Shown in pieces: positions 1 to 7,317 of a DNA stretch of 64,000 nucleotides (the first letter of the stretch is position 1; each line of letters opens with the position of its first letter). Source of the stretch: Arthrobacter sp. StoSoilB22 (GTDB lineage Bacteria > Actinomycetota > Actinomycetes > Actinomycetales > Micrococcaceae); contig NZ_AP024652.1 of NCBI RefSeq assembly GCF_019977315.1, forward strand, positions 4,490,427 to 4,554,426. Reading direction: 5' to 3'. The position numbers and the translations under genes are program-made. Under the pieces are notes generated by a model. That model saw nothing but the letters and a program-made list of their open reading frames with translations, was not told where the DNA came from and did no database searches.

Positions 1-2
1 GC

Positions 3-704
3 AATCGTAAGAGGATCGACGGCGGCAGGGCAGCCCGCTTCTACGCCCGCCCCACGCGGGGCCCACTGAGGGCGCTGATCCGTGCTGACGCCGTGGCCTT
101 CATCAGGCTCAATCCCCCGGTGACGCCGCCGGTCCTGTGGCTCACCGCCTGCATCGCCATACTGCTGGTGAAGGGTGGCCTACCCGAGTTCGCACAGTTG
201 ACGGTGATCGTGATCGCAGGGTGTGCCACGGCTTCCGGACTGGGCGGTGTGGCCCGCAAAACGGCATTGGTCCCTGAACTCGACGCAATGCTTCCGCTGC
301 ATCCGGCACTTGTGCGAACAAGCCGGACACTGATGCCGTGCGTGGCGATGTCCGTGTGGATGGCTGTGCTCTGCAGTCTGTTGGTGCTGCTCGGGGCTGC
401 GAACCCTGCCTTGATAGGCGTTGGTGCCCTGGCCGGGGTCGGGATGGGTGCCGGGACACTCCGCGCAGCCACCAGGACCCCACCCGACTGGACCGCCCCG
501 CCGGTGGAGACCCCCTTCGGGCCGGTACCGCGGGCCCAACTCGGCTCCCTGATGCGCGGGCTGGACGTGACCGTCCTGGCCATGGTTCCGATGCTGCTGG
601 CCCTGTACCTTGGCTACGTACCGACGTCCGTTGTTGCTGTCCAGGCGGCCTTCAGTGCCGGCATCTTCCTGCTGGTTGTCCTGACACGCCCCAAGCGCTC
701 CTAG
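3..704 (+). CDS. C-terminal part of a multi-pass membrane protein (5' end outside the window)
   Basis: The frame is open from base 3 to the TAG at 702-704, so the gene begins upstream of the window; the first in-frame GTG at 93 is probably internal. The visible part has about five hydrophobic segments (LWLTACIAILLVKG, LTVIVIAGCATASG, MSVWMAVLCSLLVLLG, ALIGVGALAGVGMG and two near the C-terminus) and ends in a basic RPKRS tail. I do not recognise a catalytic motif. The layout resembles the large permease-like proteins that accompany ABC ATPases in Arthrobacter (DUF6297 type), but this is a guess from style. It converges on the PhzF-like gene with a 6-bp gap. Confidence 0.75.
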   Translation, partial: NRKRIDGGRAARFYARPTRGPLRALIRADAVAFIRLNPPVTPPVLWLTACIAILLVKGGLPEFAQLTVIVIAGCATASGLGGVARKTALVPELDAMLPLHPALVRTSRTLMPCVAMSVWMAVLCSLLVLLGAANPALIGVGALAGVGMGAGTLRAATRTPPDWTAPPVETPFGPVPRAQLGSLMRGLDVTVLAMVPMLLALYLGYVPTSVVAVQAAFSAGIFLLVVLTRPKRS

Positions 705-710
705 CAGCGC

Positions 711-1562
711 TTAGAGCAGCACCGTGCCTTCGATGCACGTGACTGAGGCACCGCCCACCCAGATTTCGCCATCCTCCGCCCTGACGTGAATACGGCCAGC
801 CCTGCCCAGGACAGTACCTTGGGCGGCAACATACTCGCGGGGAGCCCGGCCGCTGCCGATCAGCCACTGGGCCGCACCGGCATTGAAACTTCCCGTGACC
901 GGGTCCTCCACCATGGCGTCGCCGGGAATGAACGTACGCACCTCGAAGTCGATGCCGGCCCCGGGCTTGTGGGGGCCAATGATCCCGACCTTCAGGTCAC
1001 CCATGGCAGCGAGATCCGGCTCCACGGCCAGGACCTGCTCAGCCGAACCGAGGAGCACGCCGATCCACGTGGGTCCGTTGACCAGCCACGACGCATCCAG
1101 CAGGGCATCCTCGGGCAGCTGCAGGCCGGCAGCGAGCTGCGCCCGCGTATTCTCATCCACCGGACCGAAGCGGGTCAGCGGTGGCGCAGCGAAAGCCAAG
1201 CGACCGGCGTCGTGCTTTACTCGCACCAAACCCGCGCCGCACTCCTGAACCACAACGCCGCCAGTCTTGGGCACTCCCCCGGCCTGCAGCCACGTGTGCG
1301 CCGAGCCCAACGTAGGGTGGCCAGCGAAAGGGAACTCCTCGCTGCCCGTGAAGATCCGCACCTTATAGTCCGCTTCGGGGTGGGTGGGAGGGAACAGGAA
1401 CGTCGTCTCGGAGAGGTTGGTCCAGTTGGCGAAGTGTTGCATCACTTCCGTGCTGAGGCCTAGGGCATCCACCACCACCGCGAGCGGATTGCCAAGGTAC
1501 GGGACCTCAGAGAAGACGTCTACTTGGTGGAACGGGCGAATACGCAGGGCTTCTGAAGTCAC
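711..1562 (-). CDS. PhzF family isomerase/epimerase-like protein
   Basis: This 283-residue protein has the marks of the PhzF / diaminopimelate epimerase fold: an N-terminal VDVFSEVPYLGNPLAVV strand-loop, the NLSETTF segment with the conserved glutamate (E52), the GHPTLG motif near residue 80, and a second-half FEVRTFIPGDAMVEDPVTGS segment. Length matches the family (260-300). PhzF itself isomerises a phenazine precursor, but most family members have unknown substrates and no phenazine genes are nearby, so only the fold is assigned. It stands alone on the minus strand. Confidence 0.9.
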   Translation of the reverse strand: MTSEALRIRPFHQVDVFSEVPYLGNPLAVVVDALGLSTEVMQHFANWTNLSETTFLFPPTHPEADYKVRIFTGSEEFPFAGHPTLGSAHTWLQAGGVPKTGGVVVQECGAGLVRVKHDAGRLAFAAPPLTRFGPVDENTRAQLAAGLQLPEDALLDASWLVNGPTWIGVLLGSAEQVLAVEPDLAAMGDLKVGIIGPHKPGAGIDFEVRTFIPGDAMVEDPVTGSFNAGAAQWLIGSGRAPREYVAAQGTVLGRAGRIHVRAEDGEIWVGGASVTCIEGTVLL

Positions 1563-1634
1563 CGCTGAAGGCTATCACCGGGGTGCTGACCCGATATGCT
1601 GACGCACCCGTGGCGCGTCTGCCACACTACCCCT

Positions 1635-2057
1635 ATGGCAGAGAACAAGACCCAACCCACGGACGTCTCCGTGGAAGAATTCCTGGCCGCGGTGGAACAC
1701 CCCAAGCGGCGCGAGGACGGCTTTGAATTGCTGGAAATGATGCGCGACATCACCGGCCAGGAAGCCGTCATGTGGGGCCCGTCAATCGTCGGCTTCGGTA
1801 GCTATCACTACAAGTACGAGAGCGGCCGCGAGGGTGACTCAGCCGCCGTCGGGTTCTCTCCGCGCAAGACCAACCTGGCGCTGTACGGACTCACTTACAG
1901 TCCCGATGCAGACCGTTTGCTACCCGAACTCGGCAAGCACAAGACCGGCGCCGCCTGCCTCTACGTCAACAAGCTCGATGACGTGGACCGGGGTGTGCTC
2001 GCAGAGATGATCCGAACCGGCTACAAGCACGTCATGGAGGAGATCAACACACCGTAA
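1635..2057 (+). CDS. DUF1801 domain protein
   Basis: A 140-residue soluble protein starting MAENKTQPTDVSVEEFLAAV. It contains RREDGFELLEMMRDITGQEAVMWG, then GFGSYHYKYESGREGD and GFSPRKTNLALYG, the conserved line-up of DUF1801 (YdhG/YjhX-like) proteins, and ends with CLYVNKLDDVD. Function of the family is not settled. I chose ATG 1635 because homology starts there; an in-frame ATG at 1596 adds 13 residues that do not look protein-like. No clear Shine-Dalgarno precedes it, so it may be leaderless. Confidence 0.85.
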   Translation: MAENKTQPTDVSVEEFLAAVEHPKRREDGFELLEMMRDITGQEAVMWGPSIVGFGSYHYKYESGREGDSAAVGFSPRKTNLALYGLTYSPDADRLLPELGKHKTGAACLYVNKLDDVDRGVLAEMIRTGYKHVMEEINTP

Positions 2058-2058
2058 T

Positions 2059-2118
2059 CCCCCGCCAGTTGGGGGGAAGCAAAAGACCCCCACCACCGGA
2101 ATTCGGTAGCGGGGGCCT
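2059..2118. terminator. Tandem hairpins between convergent DUF1801 gene and rplI
   Basis: Two GC-rich hairpins lie between the stop codons: CCCCC at 2059-2063 with GGGGG at 2071-2075, and a longer one with CCCCC 2087-2091 pairing GGGGG 2111-2115 over an ACCG/CGGT inner stem. A-rich bases at 2080-2084 give a short U run for the minus-strand transcript. Likely serves both genes. Confidence 0.6.
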
Positions 2119-2134
2119 TCCTTGCAGTCAGAGA

Positions 2135-2587
2135 CTACTTGCTAGCAACGACCTCGAGGTCGATGACAGCAGAAACATCCTCGTGCAGGCGAACGTTGGC
2201 CGTGTACGAACCGACAGACTTGATGTGGTTCGGCAGTTCAACGTTGCGCTTGTCGATGGCGCCGAGGCCAGCGGCCTCAACAGCAGCAGCGACATCAGCA
2301 GGCTTGACGGTGCCGAAGAGACGACCGGACTCGCCGGCCTTCACCTCGAGCTTGACCTTCTTGGAGGACAGAGCCTGAGCCTGTGCCTGTGCAGCTTCAA
2401 CAGAAGCGTGCGCACGAGCGGCGCGGGCAGCCTTGATGGTCTCAACCTGCTTCTCGCCACCCTTGGTCCAGGTCAGAGCGAAGCCGCGGGGGAGCAGGAA
2501 GTTACGTGCGTAACCGTCCTTGACCTCCACAACATCGCCAGCAGCACCGAGGCCGGTTACTTCGTGGGTCAGAATGAGCTTTGCCAT
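2135..2587 (-). CDS. rplI: 50S ribosomal protein bL9
   Basis: The 150-residue protein begins MAKLILTHEVTGLGAAGDVVEVKDGYARNFLLP, the N-terminal rRNA-binding domain of L9, followed by a long charged helix (about 45-75) and a C-terminal domain (KLEVKAGESGRLFGTV onward). L9 binds domain V of 23S rRNA near the L1 stalk and affects reading-frame maintenance. Last gene of the rpsF-ssb-rpsR-rplI operon; 17 bp separate it from rpsR, with an AAGGGA-type ribosome binding site. Confidence 0.98.
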   Translation of the reverse strand: MAKLILTHEVTGLGAAGDVVEVKDGYARNFLLPRGFALTWTKGGEKQVETIKAARAARAHASVEAAQAQAQALSSKKVKLEVKAGESGRLFGTVKPADVAAAVEAAGLGAIDKRNVELPNHIKSVGSYTANVRLHEDVSAVIDLEVVASK

Positions 2588-2604
2588 GTTAGTTAATCCC
2601 TTCC

Positions 2605-2844
2605 TTAGCCGCGGCCAGCGCCGGAGTAAGGCAGCAGAGCAACTTCGCGGGCGTTCTTGATTGCCTGGGCGATCTTGCGCTGTTCCTGAACGGTAACGCC
2701 AGTGACGCGACGAGCGCGGATCTTTCCGCGGTCGGAGATGAACTTGCGCAGCAGTGCTACGTCCTTGTAGTCGATGACAGTGATGTCAGCGGCCTTCAAG
2801 GGGTTGGACTTTGGTTTGGGCTTACGGAGTTCAGCCTTAGCCAT
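2605..2844 (-). CDS. rpsR: 30S ribosomal protein bS18
   Basis: Seventy-nine residues ending in the S18 signature: ITVIDYKDVALLRKFISDRGKIRARRVTGV, then QRKIAQAIKNAREVALLPY. S18 forms a heterodimer with S6 on the 30S platform. A strong AAAGGAG site precedes the ATG at 2844. No zinc-binding cysteines are present, so this is the Zn-independent form. It sits between ssb and rplI as in most actinobacteria. Confidence 0.98.
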   Translation of the reverse strand: MAKAELRKPKPKSNPLKAADITVIDYKDVALLRKFISDRGKIRARRVTGVTVQEQRKIAQAIKNAREVALLPYSGAGRG

Positions 2845-2972
2845 CGTGGAGCTCCTTTTCTATGGAGCCCGTGGATATTGATCCACGGGATGGTGGTGTT
2901 CGACGGCGGTTGTCACCATGGTGCCTTCCGGCACTTACGGTGAGTGTCCGGCGTCGGACGTTTATTTGGTGT

Positions 2973-3554
2973 TTAGAAGGGAGGTTCGGAATCCGGGCCA
3001 TTGCCCCAGCCGCCAGCATTGCTGACACCGGGCGTCGCCCAAGGATCATCCTGCTGTTGTGCGGGCTGGTTGCCGCCCCAGGTTCCACCGGAGTTGCCGC
3101 CGCCCTGGTTTCCACCAGGAGCGCCTCCTCCGAAGCCACCGGAATTACCGGCGTTACCGCCACCGAAGCCACCCTGGCCACCGCCGGAGCGCTGGGTACG
3201 GTTGACCTTGGCGTTTGCGTAACGCAGGCTCGGGCCGATTTCATCGACCTCAAGCTCGATTACGGTGCGCTTCTCGCCTTCTTTTGTCTCGTAAGAACGG
3301 CTCTTCAAACGGCCGGAAACGATGACGCGCATGCCCTTGGTAAGGGACTCGGCCACGTTCTCGGCTGCTTCGCGCCATACCGATGCGCGGAGGAACAGGG
3401 TTTCCCCGTCCTTCCACTCATTGGACTGGCGGTCAAAGGTCCGGGGAGTAGAAGCGATGGTGAAGTTCGCTACTGCTGAGCCAGACGGGGTGAACCGCAG
3501 CTCGGGGTCATTGGTGAGATTACCGATGACCGTAATAGTGGTTTCGCCTGCCAT
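2973..3554 (-). CDS. ssb: Single-stranded DNA-binding protein
   Basis: A 193-residue SSB. Residues 1-110 form the OB fold (MAGETTITVIGNLTNDPELRF, WREAAENVAESLTKGMRVIVSGRL). Residues 115-175 are a Gly/Asn/Gln-rich disordered linker with GGFGGG-type repeats. The protein ends in DSEPPF, the acidic tip that recruits replication and repair partners. This is the essential housekeeping SSB by its place between rpsF and rpsR. About 50 bp separate it from rpsF. Confidence 0.97.
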   Translation of the reverse strand: MAGETTITVIGNLTNDPELRFTPSGSAVANFTIASTPRTFDRQSNEWKDGETLFLRASVWREAAENVAESLTKGMRVIVSGRLKSRSYETKEGEKRTVIELEVDEIGPSLRYANAKVNRTQRSGGGQGGFGGGNAGNSGGFGGGAPGGNQGGGNSGGTWGGNQPAQQQDDPWATPGVSNAGGWGNGPDSEPPF

Positions 3555-3603
3555 CTACTGCCTCCTTGTTCGTTCCTGCGGGTTAAAGATTGGAAGGGGC
3601 TGA

Positions 3604-3909
3604 TTACTCAGCAACGACCTTCTGGTCTTCAGGGCGGATGATCTTGGTGCGCATGATCGTCTCGTTGAGAGACAGCTGGCGATCAAGTTCCTTGGCGGTA
3701 GCCGGCGCTGCGGTGAAGTTCACCACGGCGTAGATACCTTCGGACTTCTTCTTGATGTCGTACGCCAGACGGCGACGGCCCCAGATGTCAACCTTTTCGA
3801 TGGTTCCACCATCGGTGGTGATGACATTGAGGAACTTCTGAAGCGACGACTCTACGGTACGCTCTTCGACCTCGGGGTCGATGATTACCATCAATTCGTA
3901 AGGACGCAT
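3604..3909 (-). CDS. rpsF: 30S ribosomal protein bS6
   Basis: S6 of 101 residues (MRPYELMVIIDPEVEERTV ... LSLNETIMRTKII). I place the start at ATG 3909, because an AGGAGG lies 11 bases upstream and homology begins at MRPYEL; an upstream ATG at 3921 would put the ribosome binding site inside the gene. First gene of a four-gene operon. Its ribosome binding site is part of an RNA stem (see the leader entry), which suggests translational feedback by S6:S18. Confidence 0.97.
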   Translation of the reverse strand: MRPYELMVIIDPEVEERTVESSLQKFLNVITTDGGTIEKVDIWGRRRLAYDIKKKSEGIYAVVNFTAAPATAKELDRQLSLNETIMRTKIIRPEDQKVVAE

Positions 3910-3965
3910 ATGTGAACCCACCTCCTTTGGGCTAAGCGGTTACGGTATTTCCGTAACAGGAGGTT
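3910..3965 (-). promoter_or_regulatory. rpsF mRNA leader structure, probable S6:S18 feedback site
   Basis: In the minus-strand transcript AACCTCCT (3965-3958) can pair with AGGAGGT-G-GGTT (3926-3915), which includes the rpsF Shine-Dalgarno. Nested inside is a perfect 7-bp hairpin GTTACGG / CCGTAAC (3957-3939, loop AAATA) followed by CGCTTAGCCC. A CCG-containing stem next to the rpsF start is the general form of the known S6:S18 leader motif. The structure is visible; protein binding is inferred. Confidence 0.6.
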
Positions 3966-4101
3966 CATTTGCGATGCTGCGTTGGCGCTCCCTGGCCTAA
4001 ACACGGCAAGAAGGCGTAACACAGACTTCAATATCTTAGTGCATCTCCCGCACTCAAAGCTATTCGGCGGAATCTCCGGCCGAAACCGGCCAAGTTGCGT
4101 A

Positions 4102-4110
4102 TGTGGATAA
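4102..4110 (-). promoter_or_regulatory. Isolated perfect DnaA box
   Basis: TGTGGATAA (TTATCCACA on the minus strand) in the 230-bp gap between rpsF and the YnfA gene. A 9-mer match alone can be chance; the site is noted because the gap holds the promoter of a replication/ribosome operon containing ssb. Confidence 0.35.
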
Positions 4111-4140
4111 CCCGGTGGGGCAGCAAGGAATACTGGGGCT

Positions 4141-4479
4141 ATGACCATTCTGAAGTCCACCATTCTCTTCGTTTTGGCAGCCGTCGCAGAGATCGGCGGA
4201 GCTTGGCTCATCTGGCAGTCCGTGCGCGAAGGCAAAGCGTGGTGGTGGGCAGGGCTTGGCGTCGTGGCGCTGGGAATTTACGGTTTCTTCGCGGCCTTCC
4301 AACCCGAGGCTCACTTCGGCCGGGTCCTGGCGGCCTATGGCGGCGTGTTCATTGCCGGTTCCCTTGCGTGGGGAATGCTGATGGACGGCTTCCGGCCGGA
4401 TCGCTGGGACGTGATCGGCGCCGCCATCTGCATGGTGGGTGTGGGCGTCATCATGTTCGCACCCCGGTCGGGCGGCTGA
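4141..4479 (+). CDS. YnfA/UPF0060 family small membrane protein
   Basis: A 112-residue protein with four membrane segments: STILFVLAAVAEIGGAWLIW, AWWWAGLGVVALGIYGFFAAF, GRVLAAYGGVFIAGSLAWGML and WDVIGAAICMVGVGVIMFA. The AAVAEIGGAWLIWQ..REGK and FGRVLAAYGGVFI stretches are characteristic of the UPF0060 family, relatives of the small multidrug resistance fold. Transport substrate unknown. A terminator follows 30 bp downstream. Confidence 0.92.
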   Translation: MTILKSTILFVLAAVAEIGGAWLIWQSVREGKAWWWAGLGVVALGIYGFFAAFQPEAHFGRVLAAYGGVFIAGSLAWGMLMDGFRPDRWDVIGAAICMVGVGVIMFAPRSGG

Positions 4480-4508
4480 GGCTGGGCCCAGAGCCCAGGT
4501 ACGACAAA

Positions 4509-4537
4509 ACCCCCGGAAGATCATCTTCCGGGGGTTT
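4509..4537. terminator. Bidirectional terminator (YnfA gene / tRNA-Leu)
   Basis: Perfect inverted repeat ACCCCCGGAAGAT / ATCTTCCGGGGGT with A-rich sequence on one side and TTTCT on the other; it can end transcription from both the plus-strand YnfA gene and the minus-strand tRNA. Confidence 0.85.
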
Positions 4538-4542
4538 CTCTG

Positions 4543-4625
4543 TGCGCGGAGGGGGACTTGAACCCCCACCCCCTTTCGAGGACTAGCACCTCAAGCTAGC
4601 GCGTCTGCCATTCCGCCACCCGCGC
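4543..4625 (-). tRNA. tRNA-Leu(GAG)
   Basis: An 83-nt tRNA on the minus strand. The acceptor stem GCGCGGG (4625-4619) pairs with TCCGCGC (4550-4544). The anticodon stem CTAGC / GCTAG flanks loop TTGAGGT with anticodon GAG, which reads CUC and CUU. A long variable arm (CCTCGAAAGGGGG region) is typical of leucine tRNA. The T arm contains GGTTCAAGTCC. CCA is not encoded. Confidence 0.96.
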
Positions 4626-4745
4626 AAGGTGATCAGGAGAAATTATGTTTCGTTTTTCTCCTTGACAGCGACAAAGACAATAACACGAACGGGAGCAATC
4701 CGTGGATTCCAGTTGCGGTGGGAGCCTCCGGCTAGGGTTAGGGCC

Positions 4746-4916
4746 ATGGATGCCACACCGCTTAGCGCCTTGGTTCTGACCGTTGTTTTCTCAGCGATCG
4801 CCCTCTATTTCCTGTACTTCACGATCCGTGCCGGCGTACGGGACGGCATTCTGCAGGCCGACAAAAAACGCAGCGGGCAAGTTGCCACCAACCAGTCACG
4901 CCGTGCAGACCTTTGA
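4746..4916 (+). CDS. Small single-pass membrane protein, unknown function
   Basis: Fifty-six residues starting at ATG 4746 (MDATPLSALVLTVVF). Residues 6-28 form one hydrophobic helix, followed by a basic cytoplasmic tail (ADKKRSGQVATNQSRRADL). The in-frame ORF runs further upstream but that part is not protein-like. No family recognised. It lies 26 bp before the DUF1345 gene and may be cotranscribed with it. Confidence 0.6.
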   Translation: MDATPLSALVLTVVFSAIALYFLYFTIRAGVRDGILQADKKRSGQVATNQSRRADL

Positions 4917-4942
4917 GCTCCTCCAGTGGCTAGGGTGAGCAC

Positions 4943-5602
4943 ATGCACAACGTCAGGGTGAAGCGGAGCCGGCTGCGCTTTGTCGTCATGGTTCTGGCCG
5001 GCGCCTCGGCCTTTGCCGTTGCCGGCGCCCTGGGCAACTGGGTGGAAGCTCCGGCAATTGGCTGGGCCGTGGCCGCCCTGGTCTATGTGGCGTGGGTGTG
5101 GTTGGTGATTGCACGGCTGGATCCGGAAGAGACCGAGCAGCACGCGACCTCCGAGGACCCATCTCGCGGCCTCACGGACGTGCTGATTCTGATCGCCAAC
5201 CTGGCCAGCCTTGCAGCCGTCGCCGCTGTCATCGTCGATTCGCACACGCAAGGAACCGGCACGCGTCTTTCCTCTGCGGCACTCGCCCTGGCATGCGTGG
5301 GATTGTCCTGGATGCTGGTCCAAACCCTCTTCACGCTGCGCTACGCCGAGTTGTATTACAGCCAGGATGGACGGGTCGGAGGTGAAGTGGGCGGCATCAG
5401 CTTCAACCAAGAGCGCCCTCCGCAGTACACGGACTTTGCCTACCTGGCCACCAGCCTGGGCATGACGTATCAGGTGTCGGACACTAATCTCGGCAATCAC
5501 ACGATCCGCGCCGAGGCACTCAAACATAGCCTGCTGTCCTACATGTTCGGCACTGTCATTCTGGCCGTCACCATCAACCTGGTCATCGGCTTGGCCCAGT
5601 AG
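4943..5602 (+). CDS. DUF1345 integral membrane protein
   Basis: A 219-residue protein with five hydrophobic segments and the DUF1345 hallmarks: WLVIARLDPEETEQHA after the second segment, WMLVQTLFTLRYAELYY, and FAYLATSLGMTYQVSDTNL near residue 165. The family is widespread and uncharacterised. It is followed by a strong terminator. Confidence 0.9.
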   Translation: MHNVRVKRSRLRFVVMVLAGASAFAVAGALGNWVEAPAIGWAVAALVYVAWVWLVIARLDPEETEQHATSEDPSRGLTDVLILIANLASLAAVAAVIVDSHTQGTGTRLSSAALALACVGLSWMLVQTLFTLRYAELYYSQDGRVGGEVGGISFNQERPPQYTDFAYLATSLGMTYQVSDTNLGNHTIRAEALKHSLLSYMFGTVILAVTINLVIGLAQ

Positions 5603-5631
5603 CCGCATACCGGTGCCCTTAAAACGAAACA

Positions 5632-5666
5632 GGACAGCCGCCGTCGGGTATTGACGGCGGCTGTCC
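5632..5666. terminator. Terminator between DUF1345 gene and amino acid permease
   Basis: GGACAGCCGCCGTC (5632-5645) pairs perfectly with GACGGCGGCTGTCC (5653-5666) around a 7-nt loop, upstream of an AAAAAA run. It lies between convergent genes and can serve either strand. Confidence 0.8.
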
Positions 5667-5688
5667 CGCTACGAAAAAACCAACCCTG

Positions 5689-7095
5689 TCAGGAACCGAT
5701 CTTGGCGTCCTCAGCTTCCCCGGCGGGCACCGGGTTGGAAGGTGTGGCACCCTTCCGGCGGTAGCGAAGCACGCCGATGCCCACCACGATCGCGGCCAAC
5801 GCCAGCGAAAGGAACAACGATTCGCGGGTGGATTCGATGATGACCATACCGATGATCAGCGCCACGATGGCTGCAATGGCAATCCACGTAAGGTACGGGA
5901 AGAACCACATCTTGAGATCGAGATCCTTGGCGGCTGCACCCATTCGTTTGCGCAGGATGAGCTGCGAAGTTGCGATCACCAACCACACGAAGAGCGCAAT
6001 TGCACCAGAGGTGTTCACCAGGAACAGGAACACGGAGTCCGGCGCGATGTAGTTGGCACCAACGGTGAGGAATCCCACCACGGTGGAAGCGAGCACTGCA
6101 GCAGCCGGAACGCCACGCTTGGAGATCTTCATCCAGGACCGGGGAGCATCGCCACGCTGCGAGAGGGAGAAGAGCATTCGGCTGGCCGTGTACAGCCCAG
6201 AGTTCAGGCAGGAGAGAACCGAGGTGAGGACAACGATGTCCATGATGGTGCCTGCACCCGGAATTCCGTAAAGCTCGATGACGGCTACGTATGGGCTCTT
6301 GGCCACGGAAGCATCGTTCCACGGCAGCAAGGTCACCACGATGGCAATGGAGCCGATGTAGAAGATCAGGATGCGCCACACGGTGGACTTCACTGCCTTC
6401 TTGACGGCGTCCACCGGGTTTTCGGACTCACCGGCGGCGATGGTGGCGATTTCGGCGCCGAAGAACGAGAAGACCACTACGAGGATGCCGGCCAGGACTG
6501 CGCCCGGACCGTTCGGCATGAAGCCACCCTGATCCAGGAGGTTGGCGACACCGGGGGCGGAAACACCCGGCATGAGACCGAGGATTGCAACGATGCCAGC
6601 GAGCAGGAAGATGACAATTGCCGCAACCTTGATGGAAGCGAACCAGAATTCGAACTCGCCGTAGGACTTCACGGATCCCAGGTTCGTCAGCGTGAGGAGC
6701 ACCATCAGAATGAGTGCCCAGATCCACTGATCCACTCCGGGAACCCAGCGATGCATGATGGCCGCACCGGCCGTGGCTTCAATGCCAAGGACGATGATCC
6801 AGAACCAGGCGTACAGCCAGCCGATGCTGAAGCCGGCCCAACGGCCAAGTGCTTTGTCCGCATAGGTGGAGAACGAGCCCGTCTCAGGGTTGGCCGCAGC
6901 CATCTCACCCAGCATGCGCATGACGAGGATGACCACCAGTCCGGCAGCAAGGTAGGCAACAAGAATACCCGGACCGGCCTGCTGGATTGCGGCTCCGGAA
7001 CCAACGAACAGTCCGGCTCCGATGACGCCGGCAATAGCGATCATGGAGAGGTGTCGGGGCTTCAGGGACTTGGAAAGCTGTTGGTCAGCGTGCAT
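5689..7095 (-). CDS. Amino acid permease (APC superfamily, GABA permease-like)
   Basis: A twelve-helix transporter. The N-terminal region has LKPRHLSMIAIAGVIGAGLFVGSG, the substrate-site loop of the amino acid transporter branch, followed by NPETGSFSTYADKALGRWAGF. The best match in style is GabP/AnsP-type proton symporters; the substrate cannot be read from sequence. I prefer ATG 7095 (MHADQQLSKS), with AAAGGACGG about 10 bases upstream; ATG 7131 would add 12 basic residues. Monocistronic and convergent with the DUF1345 gene. Confidence 0.9.
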   Translation of the reverse strand: MHADQQLSKSLKPRHLSMIAIAGVIGAGLFVGSGAAIQQAGPGILVAYLAAGLVVILVMRMLGEMAAANPETGSFSTYADKALGRWAGFSIGWLYAWFWIIVLGIEATAGAAIMHRWVPGVDQWIWALILMVLLTLTNLGSVKSYGEFEFWFASIKVAAIVIFLLAGIVAILGLMPGVSAPGVANLLDQGGFMPNGPGAVLAGILVVVFSFFGAEIATIAAGESENPVDAVKKAVKSTVWRILIFYIGSIAIVVTLLPWNDASVAKSPYVAVIELYGIPGAGTIMDIVVLTSVLSCLNSGLYTASRMLFSLSQRGDAPRSWMKISKRGVPAAAVLASTVVGFLTVGANYIAPDSVFLFLVNTSGAIALFVWLVIATSQLILRKRMGAAAKDLDLKMWFFPYLTWIAIAAIVALIIGMVIIESTRESLFLSLALAAIVVGIGVLRYRRKGATPSNPVPAGEAEDAKIGS

Positions 7096-7317
7096 GGTTC
7101 TGCGCCGTCCTTTGGGTTTGGGGTTGGCCACAGTGGTGTGCCACGGGCCACATGACTACATCACGCTAACCTGCTACACCGCGCTGAATACTGTGCAACC
7201 AAACATTTTGAAGACGCCCAAACAGGAACCGTGCACAAAATGTAAACCTCAAAGCATCCAAAGTTTCCTATAGGAAACTTTTGTAATACCCCTGAAATGA
7301 GTGCTTGACGCTTCAGC

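Noticed and set aside
2862..3479. Long plus-strand frame opposite ssb
   Set aside because: Shadow of the Gly-rich SSB linker and OB fold on the other strand.
4805..5608. 267-codon minus-strand frame opposite the DUF1345 gene
   Set aside because: Gln/His/Gly-rich shadow; the plus strand carries the conserved membrane protein.
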